Assembly (NCBI RefSeq): GCF_022376445.1 | Contig: NW_025954961.1 | Coordinates: 496,001-560,000 of the forward strand | DNA: 64,000 bases | Reading direction: 5' to 3' | From: Fomitopsis serialis | Lineage: Eukaryota > Basidiomycota > Agaricomycetes > Polyporales > Fomitopsidaceae | Shown: one piece after another, positions 47,534 through 59,800 of the stretch | How positions within the stretch are numbered: position 1 is the first letter of the stretch | Layout of the letters: the number at the start of each line of letters is the position of its first letter | Notes under the pieces: generated by a model | The model's database searches: none | What the model was told of the DNA's origin: nothing | Seen by the model: the letters and a program-made list of their open reading frames with translations, nothing else | Translations under genes and position numbers: made by a program

Positions 47534-48033
47534 CTGGTAGGATGTGTTGGTTAGTGAGAAAGGTTTGACGCGGGCCTGTAGGGGCAGCTTCATCCGGGAT
47601 GACATCCTCGCATCCAGCCAAAATCTCCTTCCATCAACGCCAATGGACTGGCAGCATCAAACGATACCTCCCCTAGCATGCCCTCCAGGTCAACGAAGAG
47701 GAATCGGTGCTCACTGAGTCGGGTCTTGAGGATTGCTGGACTGTGTTGACAGCCCTTACGGTGGCAAGTCGAATGTGCGGCAGTGCTTAGTCAGCGATCT
47801 GGATGAGTGACCAAATCGGGCGCAGTGGCGGCGAAAGCCCCAGGCGCCCGAGGTATGAGACTAGCGCCCGAGCGCACATTCGTTCTCTCCAGAGTGTGGG
47901 CCGCTGGTTTATGACACTCTGCCATCTCAGAGCCACTGCGCGCAGAGCTCCGTGTTCCGCCAGGACATTTCTCTATAGCTCATTGCGTACGCCTCGCATC
48001 CGCAGCTCATCCTTTCAACTGAACTCGTCGAAG
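47534..48033. promoter_or_regulatory. Shared promoter region, eL6 / HAD phosphatase
   Basis: 500 bp between divergent starts. No supported gene. GC-rich around 47820-47860. Confidence 0.45.
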
Positions 48034-49087
48034 ATGTCCACCCACACGGCTTCTACGCGTTAGATTCATGATCCTTTGGCGTATGCTATCGTTAGCGACT
48101 GACTGTTGGCCGGTTTGTACTTGCAGAAGATGATCGGTACATGATCTGGTTAGACATAGACAACACTCTGTATTCTGCCAGCACGCGGATCTCTCAAGCA
48201 ATGGGCGAGCGTATACATGGTCTCGCTCATTCCCTTGGTGCGAGCGCATGACAGTACTTAATCAGTACTCCTGTCAGCCTACTTCCTGGCGTTGGGCTTT
48301 CCTGAAGAAGAAGCGTCGGAGCTGCATCACAAGTACTACACGGAATACGGCCTGGCGCTCCGCGGTCTCGTAAGGCACCACCAAATCGGTGAGCAACAAC
48401 CTGCAGTTATCCTAGCGTGTCGTTCCGAACCAACACTCTACCAGACGCATTGGACTTCGATCGCAAATGTGATGGGTCGCTGCCCTTGGAGGACATACTA
48501 AAGCCAGACCTCAAGCTACGGAAACTCCTTGAGGACATCGACCGCAGCAAGGCTCGGGTATGGGCGTTGACGAACGCGTACCAAGCAGTACGTCTGTCTG
48601 TATGGGGCTTAATATCATTGTACGGTGACTGAGCTGCGCGATCTTTACACAGCATGCCAAACGTGTCCTACGCATCCTCGGCGTTGAGGATCAAGTGGAA
48701 GATGTAGTCTTCTGCGACTACTCAAACCCACAATTCGCATGCAAACCAGAGCCGGGGTACTTCCACATTGTACGTATCGGACAGGTCCAATATATTCCAT
48801 TGGGCGTGATGTTGAGCGTGTCACAGGCCATGCAGAAAGCCAACTTCCAGGATCTGTCCAAGTGCTGCTTTGTGGATGACAGCAGGACCAATGTGCGCGC
48901 TGCTAAACAGCTTGGATGGGGCAGATGCGTGCACTTCTGCGAACGCGGTCTCGTGGCTGTAGAAGGCGGCAAGGCCAAGGAGATAGGAAAGAATAATGTA
49001 CCAGATGCTGAGGACGAAGGCATCACAGTCATCACGGATCTGGAGGAACTGAGGACTGTTTGGTCTGACCTCTTCAAATCAGAATAG
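48034..49087 (+). CDS. HAD-superfamily pyrimidine/nucleotide 5'-phosphatase (SDT1/PHM8-like)
   Basis: Cytosolic phosphatase of the group that dephosphorylates pyrimidine nucleotides in yeast. The first exon MSTHTAST joins QDDRYMIWLDIDNTLYSAST across an intron with GTTAGA donor. HAD motif I is DIDNT. The cap domain has FLALGFPEEEASELHHKYYT EYG-type helices. Motif II is in ARVWALTNAYQ, motif III in FACKPEPGYF, and motif IV in CCFVDDSRTNVRAAKQLGW. The protein ends VWSDLFKSE. About 280 residues over six exons. Substrate is by family only. Confidence 0.9.
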
Positions 49088-49151
49088 TGTATAGTAGATG
49101 TGTACAAGATGTAATTGTGACGAACAGCTTGTGGGCAGTCTTAGCAGGGAA

Positions 49152-50669
49152 TCAGAAGAGCATGACCGACACAACTTGTGTCGACTCCGTCGCCTCCAGT
49201 ATGACCCCGTCGAACCCCAGCAAGCCTGCGAATAAGGGTCAGTGAGGGCCTATGGCAAGGAAGAACGACGTGCGCACGAGTTTTCGAACTAGGGAGCGTA
49301 AGCCCATCGTCTTCGTCAGTTCGGTCGAGAAGCATGGTGGGGGGTTGCTCCTTCGGTCCCAGAAAGTGGCTTATCGTATCTACCTGGCGGGCATGCTATG
49401 AGGACATGGCGATTACTACAGAACACCACAGACCGCCTACTTACTGTGTCATAGAACCTGACACGAGGCGGGGTCTCTGCATGTCGTTGAGTGACTCTCG
49501 CAAGCGACTCGACGCATCCGCACATACCGTCTTCGTCATCTTCCGGCTTACCTTCGATCTCCCATGGACATCGTTTGTATCTCTGGAACAATGGAGACCC
49601 GGGCTGGGTGCAAATGTTAGTCCTGAAGTTGATGTTCCTCTCAACCATTGCGCACCACGTTAGTATGGATGACAATCTTCTTTACCAGATGTGTCGTCCC
49701 ATCAACGAGGAAGTCAAATCCATGTTGAAGATAATTGTAGAAGTCTGCGAATGTTGTAACCTACAAACGCAAGATGGTGGGTAAGAGACCTACAATCTGT
49801 GTCCGCGTCCTCGTCTTCACCAGAGCGTCTCGAATGAATAGCCATCCGGTCGTCCTCTTTATAGTGTATTCGAAGCGGTGGGCCAAGATCGCACGTTAAA
49901 TCTTGTGCGGAGGTCGCTCCCAAACGTATCTGGACGGGCTCTGTTCCCGACGGATAGAAATACAGGTCCGCGCCTTCGTGGACCTACAGAACTAGCCTGA
50001 GACGTATAGTACGCTGGTCATAGAAAGTATGCTACCTTCAATACAGCCTTATGTAACTCACCATACATTGCAGGGCACTCGACCACTTCGTCGAGAGCAT
50101 CTCTGACTTCGCCATTCACACTCTTCTGGGTGATTACGACTCGCTTCACTTCCTGCATCTTATCCTCTGTGTGCGTTGATGTTCCCTTCAAGCCCTCGTT
50201 CCGACTGTCTTCTTCAAAACTGAATAGAACACCGGGGTAACGGAGGTCGTCTCCGGGATACGTAGGACCGAAAGTGCGGCTCACGCCGACTCGCCTGAAG
50301 ACCTCATCCGTGGAGGACAAGATAGCCTCCTTGAACTTGAGTGTAACGGGCGGATTTGGATCCCGCAGCTTTCTGAGACAGATAGTGTGCAGCCGCTGGT
50401 GTTGACCGGAGAATAACAGGTCCAAATGTGGTCGGATATGCAGGATGATAGGGGTGACGGAGGAGTCAGGATCGAACTTGACATCGACCAGAGGAAACGC
50501 ATGTTGCATGCATCGTAGCATATCGAGCACATTCCACAACGAGGTTCCTGAGCGATGCACATTCAACGTAGTCCAATACTATGTCAGGAAACGTTGGATG
50601 ATACTGACCAAGTTCAAACACGCCCAGACCCGTGCCCGGTCGGATGTCTGCCTCAAGCGTGGAGTACAT
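49152..50669 (-). CDS. PHAF1 / UPF0183-family protein
   Basis: Eukaryotic family (animal C16orf70/PHAF1) linked to autophagosome or phagophore membranes. The start MYSTLEADIRPGTGLGVFEL splices to GTSLWNVLDMLRCMQHAFPL. Core blocks are DSSVTPIILHIRPHLDLLFS, GQHQRLHTICLRKLRDPNPP, VGVSRTFGPTYPGDDLRYPG and VLFSFEED. Later come ADLYFYPSGTEPVQIRLGAT, LQHGFDFLVDGTTHLVKKIV and FQRYKRCPWEIEGK. The last exon encodes LGFDGVILEATESTQVVSVM LF and stops at 49152. About 440 residues and eight or nine exons. Divergent with DPB2. Confidence 0.88.
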
Positions 50670-50851
50670 CACGGAATTTAACTCGTCAAGATGTGTCGGT
50701 CTCGGGGCAGGCTAGCATGTCAAGGAGCCCCTGGCCAGCGCTGACTCGAGCGATTCCTTTGGCGATTCCTTTGCGAAGATGACTGTCGCGGTGAACCCAG
50801 GGCCGCCACAGCACCACCGAAATGGCAAGTTGGGAGACGCGCGCGTGCTCG

Positions 50852-50892
50852 ACGCGTCCGGCGCGTCGCGTCGCGTCTCGCGTCTCGCAGTC
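50852..50892. promoter_or_regulatory. MCB-like cell-cycle promoter block upstream of DPB2
   Basis: ACGCGT at 50852-50857 is followed by repeated GCGCGTCGCGTCGCGTCTCGCG-like sequence, 50-90 bp before the DPB2 ATG. MCB boxes control replication genes in yeasts, which fits the gene; use here is inferred. Confidence 0.55.
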
Positions 50893-50939
50893 TTGCCACA
50901 TTTTGTCTCCGTCTACTTTAGCTCCGACCACCACCTGCG

Positions 50940-53153
50940 ATGGCCGACCCGAGGCAAAGAGTCATCATCAAGGTAAGTATTTGTGAAGCTCCTGTGAACG
51001 ACACTGACACTGACTACGGCATGCAGGTCTTCAGAAAATACAGTCATTCGTTGGGGCCTGAATCATTAGAGTTCTTGGAGGAGATCCTGGAGCGCCACGA
51101 GATACCGGACGAAGATGCCGAGTTCTCTATTGAGTGGATAGCGAAGGAGTATAACAAGCAAGATGGTACGTTGCTGCGGTCTCAAGTACTGACCCTAGTA
51201 CTCAAATGTTTCCCGCAGACGCGCAGATGAAGGTGTCATTGGATGTACTTCAACGTGTTTACGACGCGTTTCAAAACAACGGGGACAATTCCGCTGAACA
51301 GGAGCAGAAGCCGTTGATCCTGACAGTCACCTGCACTTCATAGACGCGTTCGATATGCCGCTCTGGCATTGGTCTCATGAAAGGAGCACGTTCGAGAGGC
51401 AAGTGCCGTTGAGTATCTTGGTTGTAATACATTGCTGACTTCTGGCATAGAGCGGGAGGACCTCTCACAATATCTGGCTCTGCAGACTCTCAGATCATGG
51501 CCATGCGGAACAGACTGAATGTCATAAGACAGACAGTCCTTCGAAATGACCACTTCTCCCCATCAACCTTACCATCGCGTGACCGTGAACGCCTCCTAAC
51601 GGTATGTTGCTCAAGAAACATGATGTTCAGCTGCTGAGATTGTGCAGCTACGGTCCACAAAACAACTTCTAGGACGTTCAAAAGAGCGCTTCCTATTATT
51701 TGGCATGCTCTCTCATAACAAGGAGGGAAAGCTTTGTCTTGAAGATCAAGACGGTTCTGTCGAGCTTGATTTTTCTCTGCTAGTAAGCTGTAGCGCTCTC
51801 AGCTCGTACTTATGATCACCTCATACACATGAGTTAGGACCAACCAAGCGAAGGACTGTTCACAGAAGGATGTTTCGCTCTCGTCGAGGGAGACTACACC
51901 GAAGACGCGACATTAAGTGTCATTGCTGTCGGACACCCACCGTGTGAAAGCAGAGAATCAGCGAGGTATGTTCTTGCGGAACTCGGTGCTCCAGTATCTC
52001 ATTAGATCCTAGGTCGATCTACGGCCACATTGACTTCCTTGGGAAGGGCGCGACTACCCTGCTAGAAGAGTCAGTAATTTAAATTCTACTACTCATGGAC
52101 GGATATTGAGATAGCTGATAGACGCAACTGGCAGCCCGTGTCCGCCTAGACATTCCAGACCTGCGTTTTTCGTTCTATCCGATGTTTGGTTAGATCATCC
52201 TGACACACTCCGAGGCTTGAGGAAGATGTTCGATCATTGCATGGAAAACAGCTTCATCCCGAGAGTTATGGTTCTGTGCGGCAACTTCAGCAGGCGTGGT
52301 CTCTTACAAGCGGACAGCCGAGAGGCACGTCAATTTCAAGGTAGGCCGGGTACACCGGGCGTTGCTCTACGTAGAATCTGACCAATGTCACTGCTGCAGA
52401 CCACTTGGATAGCTTGGCGGACTTGATCGCAGCGTATCCTCTTATAACGCGCACAACGCACTTCGTATTTGTTCCCGGCCCTCTGGACATTGCAGTGAAC
52501 TCTGCTCTGCCTAGGTGGCCATTGATGTCGTCCTTCGTCGCCCGTCTCAAATCGCGCATACCAAAGGTGCATTTCGGAACTAATCCCTGCCGAATCAAAT
52601 TCTTCGAGCAGGAGATCGTCATATTCAGGGAAAATCTCATGGCGAGGATGCTGCGAAACCTCGTGGGCGTGAAACCTAATGTGCACACGGACGACCTCAA
52701 GCGATATGTGAGTACCTGACGGACTCCCTATGGTCTCACCAGATAACCAGGGACTCATGTCGTGCAGCTCGTACAATCAGTCTTGGATCAAAGCCACCTT
52801 GTTCCATTGACAACGTCCATACAACCTATCCTGTCGGACTTCGACCATGCCCTGCGGCTTTATCCGCTTCCTACCGCCGTAAGTTTCCACCAGATGGTCA
52901 ACCTATACTGACCATTGACATGCCTGTCACAAGGTTGTGCTCGCCGACAAATATGACCGATACCAGATGACGTACGAAGGATGCCATGTCTTCAATCCTG
53001 GCAGTTTTGTAGGTAACTCGTTTACGTTCTCGGCATATACGCCTTCGCGGCGAGAGTCAGAAGAATGGTAGGTCGTTTTGCAGGCATGTCGCTGAGTTGT
53101 CGAGCCACTCACCATACGATTTCAACAGCATACTAGATCTTGAGGGCGAGTAA
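50940..53153 (+). CDS. DPB2: DNA polymerase epsilon subunit B
   Basis: Essential accessory subunit of the leading-strand replicase, also part of the CMG-polymerase complex. Start [11 protein letters not shown] joins [20 protein letters not shown], the N-terminal helical domain. The OB-like and inactive phosphoesterase domains include [94 protein letters not shown] and FHGTN-like [20 protein letters not shown]. The end is [20 protein letters not shown], then CILDLEGE. About 530 residues. One base is missing near 51315: EQKPL and [12 protein letters not shown] are in different frames. Confidence 0.94.
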
Positions 53154-53880
53154 AAGAGTAAGAGGAGGGACATCGCCCGTTATCCGGTTGTAAGCCTGGC
53201 GTACAGCGCTGTAAACACATCGTTATAGTAAGCTAAGGCGTTCCGAGGTCTAAACATCAACTGTTTCGAGCTTGAGGCTGTGACGAGAATCGAGATGCTG
53301 GGATAGCACGGTGCTTCAACGTTTCTAAACACAAAAATATATCAGTCTAGGGTTTTCTAATTGAGTCTCAAGACTAGATACCAGATGGCACTTTCACTCG
53401 CGCACGACCATGTTGGGAAGTCAACAGGCCGCGGCCGGAGAGGCATGGCAGGACCTGTCCGAACGCGAGTCGGATCGGAGGATGCAATGAGGCTCCGAGT
53501 CTGCGGATGCATCTCAGATCCAGATCATGATTCCGGGGCTCGCGTGGCTGTGATCCGGGAAGGCGCTTGCCAAGTCTTCCGCTCATCAGAGTGTGCCGTC
53601 CAAGCGCCGTCCATGCCGACAAGCGTGTCGCCGCGCCTCAACCTCCTCCATCCACCCCCTCACTTGCCAGACATAAGTACACGACTGCGACCCTATATAC
53701 TGGCCTGACTTGCTTATGCTGAGGATACGACCTCATAACGTGGAGAGACCCATCTCACTCGGCTCGTTTGAGAGACGCCAGAGTATACTCCGTTCCTTGC
53801 ACATCTGAATACTACTCTACGTGCGTCTCCCTATCCTTGTGAGCAGTACAGATGCTGACTTGTGTGTTTAGATCCTCGCT
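53154..53880. promoter_or_regulatory. Promoter region of the Hobbit/Fmp27 gene
   Basis: 727 bp. A 115-codon open frame at 53361-53708 has no ATG start and is not called. TATATA occurs at 53694-53699, 180 bp before the start. Confidence 0.4.
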
Positions 53881-56800
53881 ATGCTTCTGTCTGTCTTCTC
53901 AATATTGAAGGCCCTCTTTCTCGGGAGCCCGGTGGACACGGGTTCTGGGCTTTCCTCCTGGTATGGGTCGTCCGGATCGTCACACTGTCCTTCATATTCC
54001 GCATGTATGCGGGGCCTGCTCTACTCAAGCTCGTCTCAAAGCGTCTTCGAGTGCGTAGTGTCAGCCTTCGCTCCATACGCGGAATATACTTCCGTGCTGG
54101 AAGCGGCACGATCCGCATTGACCGCGTCGGCATTTCATACCATCGCCCATCTCCTACGACGGCTAGTCGTTTGACGCTTCTCGTCGAGGGATTGAAGGTC
54201 GAACTTAGCAAAGACACCGAACCACAGCTACGCCCCTCGCTCAAGCGTAGGCGCTCCTCGCCTGCAAGTCGTTTCGGTGACCGCGTGCGTCTGGCGACCT
54301 TCGCTGCCTTGCGGTCAACATGGAACTTCCTGGATCCTTATGTCCGTCCATTCATACGAACGTCAATCGTTTCGGTTCTTCGGTTCGTCATCCGTGCGCT
54401 ACCGGCCCTCACTCAAGTCATCGACTTCGAACTCGACTCGGCCGTGGCCACCTATGCTGCACTTCCTGGCGTCGAACTCGTCCTGAAGCAGGCAAAGGTC
54501 AAGACAAAAGTATCGCTATCTATAGTGGATAATGTCGTAATCCCTGGAGCTTCGGCTGCACCCAACCCCAACCGTTCCGGGGTCACAGGCGTTTCGCCAG
54601 CGTCGCAGACTGGAACGCCAGGGTTCAGAATAGCCTGCGACGCACCTGGGACAGAGCATGGGGAGCTACGCAGGTGACCGCCTCATTGTCTCTACGCCTC
54701 AAAGGTATCTCGGCTACTGCGTCCCCTTTGGCTCTGAAGGATATGCCGACGGCCCTCCATGCGAGTGAGTGGCTAATGAAAAATGGACTCTGTACATTTG
54801 TTGACGCAACATGACCATAGGCACGAGATGCTTCATATATCTACCAGGGACCAAATTCAAAGCGTCGGTTCGCATCGATCCTCACCGCGCCGTCGAGTCG
54901 CATAGCGTGGAGACAACTCTACTTGTCGATTCTTTGGACGTACACACCGACGTCATCCAGTATCTTTTGAAGCGGTTGAGCGCCGGAAAGAAGGCGAAGA
55001 CGAATGGCACTGCTACAGGTAACGAAAACTCGAGTTCATCTCCCGTGAACCCTCTCCCGCCAGGGTTTGGCCCGCCTTCGCCGCTACTCAGCCCGTGGTC
55101 GCCCGTCCGGAGCCCACTCTCGCCTTCACACCGAGTTTCATTCTCAGCGCTTTCCCCACCAGATCCTAGGCCGCTCTCTCCACGAGCTAGCACGTTTTCA
55201 CCGAATGAGAGCAGCCCACTTTCACCATCTCCAGCAACTACTCGCAAGCCGATGTGGTCGTCCCCCATGTCTCCTGGTTCGCCATTGATGGAAGCATTTC
55301 TTCCGTATGTATACTGACTTATGTGATTGACCTGGTGACTGATGCCCCCCCCTATACAGGCATCGCTGAAACTGGGCTGGGGCGCCAAGCCGATTCCAGT
55401 ACGCAGGCTCAATAGCCGCAATGTTCAGTACGCCTACTACATCTATCTCGCTGGAACTGCACTGACGTGCAATGGTACTCTAGTCGCGTCTAGCATTCCT
55501 GAAGGGCATTGACATTACGGTCTCGAAGCTGACAATGAAGCACTCTCTGCCTAGGATAGAGACAGGCGTCGCCCAGACCTTCGAGATGGCACTACATGAC
55601 TTCCATGTCGGAGCGGGCCTCAGTCATCCCGATACGACACCGCTGCACCGGCAACACCTTGGTTCTAGGAGTGTACCCAACGACCCCCTTAGCTCGGACG
55701 TTTACCGTCTCACAGTTTCTGCTCATCAAGTGACGTTGGACCGGTTTGGTTCGGGCGCACTGGTGGATCACCTTCGACTACTGTCCATCAGCTCCATCTT
55801 CGCGGGGGCCGTCGTCTCGCAATGGCCAACACCCTGGTTGAAGGGCCCGGCGTTCATGTCGGGTGACCCAAACTCTCAGCTACTGGCCATCGACGTAGAG
55901 TTGGGCACTGTGGAAGTGACGGAGAGGTTGGAAGTCTTGCATGCCATGATGGCGAAGACAAAGCCGCCAAAGCCAAAGACCGAGGCACGCTCACCGTTGC
56001 CTACGGTGCTCTCCCCGGTGCCGCGCATCGCCTTCGGCTTCAAGGTCGGCCCTGTCGTGGCTCGCCTCATCTCGCTGAGCCCGGGAAATGACGAGACGCC
56101 GTTTGCATTGGAAGCGCGGACTGACGGCCTGGCAATCTCGTTGCATTCTCAGTATGTGTCGCTGCCGGACAAACGATTGGCGCACGTGTCGCACGATCGT
56201 ATTGGGCTACAGATGGACGTCCTCCTTGCTTGTCAGCTGCAGCGCACCTTCGTCGGCGTGTGCATGAGTGCCAACAGCGGTGGGAGCAACCCCGCGAGAG
56301 CTTGCTCTCCATTGACACCATACAGGTCACGGCGAGCGGTAACGCCCTTGGCGACGTTGCGGACGAAGTGCATAACACCGTTACCGTCGATGTACCCTCT
56401 GCGTATACGGATCTCCAGTGTTCTACGGAAGCCATCTCCGTTGAGCTGTGGCAGCCCGACGTCATCAAAGCTCTTTCCAGTATCCTAGCAAGCTTCGCTG
56501 GCACACCGAATCCCCCGTCACCATCGCCCCGTTCTCGTGCACTTGAACAGTTGCCCTTCGGTCTGTCCGCCTCCGTAGCTGTTGGACGCTTTGTTCTGTT
56601 TGTCACGGCTCCGGACATCGCGCCTACGGAGGATCTGGGAATCTCGCGCGGGATCGCAGTGCATCTGGGTGCTTGCTTCAGTTATTGCGCCGTCCATAGC
56701 AGGCACGCCGAGCGCATCCATGGCATCCGGCCACGGAGTCAGACCCGCCTGCGGTTGTCGCTGCCGACGGAACATGTCATGAAAGCGGTGGCCGGGAGCA

Positions 56801-59800
56801 GTCCGCCTGTAGCAACTCGGAGCACTCGGGCTCTAGTAGGGGTCAACCTCTGGGACATGGTTGTCAGAGATGCCGTTGCGACTAAATTCTCTGCCGACGA
56901 TCCGTATTGTCTCGCGGAACTGGACGCTGAGCTCGGCACACGAGAGTTCCTACGCATCAGAAGCATCGACGTCGAAGGAATCTTGACCGGCGTCCGTCCG
57001 AATGGTGCGTTCCAACCAGTGCATAAGGACGAGCTGGTCATCACGGCCACCGCGTCACTAATTCGTGGCACCCTCCGTCTCGCTCAACTCTACAACGTCT
57101 TGCTTGCTGTGAAGACGCTACAATCTATCGCGCCTTCCCGACCGAAGAGCAGCCAGCCTAGCTCCACTACCTCTGTGCTAGTGACACTGCAGTGCGATAT
57201 CAAGCAGATGCAGCTCCTCTTGCTGTTACCTGTGCAGACAAAGCTGTACTTGCGAGCCTCGTATCTGTGCTGCGATGTGACTTCCCAGTCGACTGTTGCG
57301 ATCAAATGGAGCAGCATAGTTCTGGCAGTCAACGCGTCCACGGTGCGTGATGGTGTACAGCGAGAGGAATGGGAGGAATTTGCATGTCTCGCCGATTGGC
57401 GTGTGAGCTTACCACTCAAGACTCGCCCCCTCGTGGTCAATGTCGAAGCCGACGGCGCACGTCTACGCATACCCTTCGACTACGTTCTGGCCGATCTCAT
57501 CCTCGACATCAACTTGACTATCAAGAGCGCGAAACATCTTGTTCGTATGGTAGCCGCAGGCAAGTACCACAGACCGACCGCGCCGGAAGCCGAATCAGCG
57601 AAGGTGTTGCCCAAAATGATAGTCAAATACGCTGCTTGACCGTGGAGGCTGCCGACGAAGAGTTCGAGTCTAGGCTTGGGCTGATCTGGCGGGCGGGATT
57701 CCCAGCAGCCGGGCTTCGGCGGGAACGAGATGAAGCCTTCGAGGCGAAGGTATCGACAATTTCTGCGTCACAATCGACCCATGCGCTACCACGGACTCGC
57801 GAGGCGGAATCTGATTTCCAGTTCAGTGCTAAGCATACTGTCTCCGTTGCAGATGCACGCCAGCGCCTGTTCCAGGTTCATTCCGTCGCTTGGAGATCTG
57901 CATACTCGAAGTCCAGGTCAACTCAGGCGGCGCATGAACAGCATCGCCTACGCCATGCCCTCGGCGACCACGCGAACGCGAAGGATGTTGACGATCTTGT
58001 ACAGGTCAACCCTACGAACAACCTGCCCCCTCTATTCCGCTTGACCTTCGACTCGCTGGCACTCAACCTCGAATCTCCAGCCTGCCTCATTGAAAACGTG
58101 TCCGACTTCTTGCATGACGCAGGTAGTGGGCTGCCCAAAGACACACGGTTCTCTTTGCTAGTCCCGCTGCATATTAGCTTCACTGTGTCATCAGCACGCC
58201 TCTCTCTGCGCGAGTATCCCTTACCCATGCTCAACATACCTGCGAGCAGCACATCTTCACCGGCTCTGGCATTCGACAGTGATGTCGTCATAGCAGAAGA
58301 GATGGGAAGCGAACGCTCCGTGGACTGGATCAAGTCAGTAGTCGTCAAGGAAAATTACGGTGTTCATGGTGCCTCTCCTCTCTCGATAAGTGTCCCAAAG
58401 ACGATAATGCCGGTGAAATCATACGCACGCCCGACAATACGTGTCCTCACCAATGACGTGACCGATTTCGCTTGGGGCGTGAGCTACGGCGCTGCGACAC
58501 AGGACCTCATGCGCGTGATGATACTCTGTCGCATGCGACTAAGGATCGTTCACCACCAATCGGCTTCTGGGACAAGGTATGCAAGGGCTCCTTGCTCACG
58601 CAAATTGACACCTCGCTCACGGCAGAAATATTCTAGCTGAGGCTTATTTTCCACTGGCGTGTAAAGGTCACGTTTGAGAATGAGGTCCATCTGCACATGA
58701 AAGGTAAGTAGGATGAAACAAAAGATGGTCTCATCATGTTGATCACACTGCCCAGGCTCGCGCGACCCGTATGAGCTAACGGGAACAGGTTCAGGCTTTG
58801 CCCTGTGTTGGCGGGGCAGTCCCAGCATCCTGATAGGGCAACCTAACGAACAGGGTGAACTCATGCAAGTGAAGAGCGACTCCATGCTAATAGTTATACC
58901 TAAGTGAGTAGTCTGCTTCTTGGATGCGTGAACTATGTGTTCACAGTGTCGGCTCAGCGTTCAAGATAAGTGGGGTGCTCAGCCAACATCTGTATCGTCG
59001 GCAACATTCTCTACTTCCAATCCAAAAAGGCTTCGCGAGGCTAAGGTTTGCGCGAAGCTGAGCTCGGCGTTCGATTCGGCATCGGCTTCGTCCTGGAACG
59101 AGCGTGTGGACCTGAATGCGATACGTGTACCGGCAAGCCCTTCGACCGCAAGTGCCGTATGTTTACGTTCCGCCCCCATTACGATGTCAAGCTCGAAACC
59201 AAAGCAGTCATTCCCGAGATCAAGGTATCTCCGCGCTTATAGCTTGAATATGATGGTGCTAACGGTTCACAGTCTGCAGCCGATTCCTACAATGGGTTTC
59301 GATCGGATTTCATCCATATGTCCATATCCCTTGAGTCTGCTCTTCACGTAAGAGAACACTCTGGCCCCCAAGCTAGTAGTCTCCACTTGTCTCCTGAAGT
59401 ATTTGAGCAGTTCTGGGCCTGGTATCAATTGTTTGACCATGCGCTGTCACTACCCATCCGGCAGGGCTCCCATTACCCTCGCAAACGACCCGTCTCTCCC
59501 AAGTTTGGACAACATCTGGCGACTCTGAAATACCGATTTGCTATCTCCCAACTCTTCCTCTCTCATGTCTACGTGGACAATTCGCGCGACGCATGGGCCG
59601 ACGGCGTCACCCCGTTCGTTGGCGTGAAGGCTCTCATCGATCGCTTCCAAGCGGACATGCATCAGAGGGACCAAGAAAGTACTCGCATGACGGACGAGGG
59701 GCCTCAAGTCGTCCACCATAAATCCTTCTACGCCATCGAAGTGGCGATGAAGCAGCTGGATCTCCGTACGATGTTGGCTGTGTTTCCTGAGCCACTCAAG

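Noticed and set aside
53361..53708. 115-codon open frame upstream of the Fmp27 gene
   Set aside because: Starts with TTG and reads as low-complexity sequence; the region suits a promoter.
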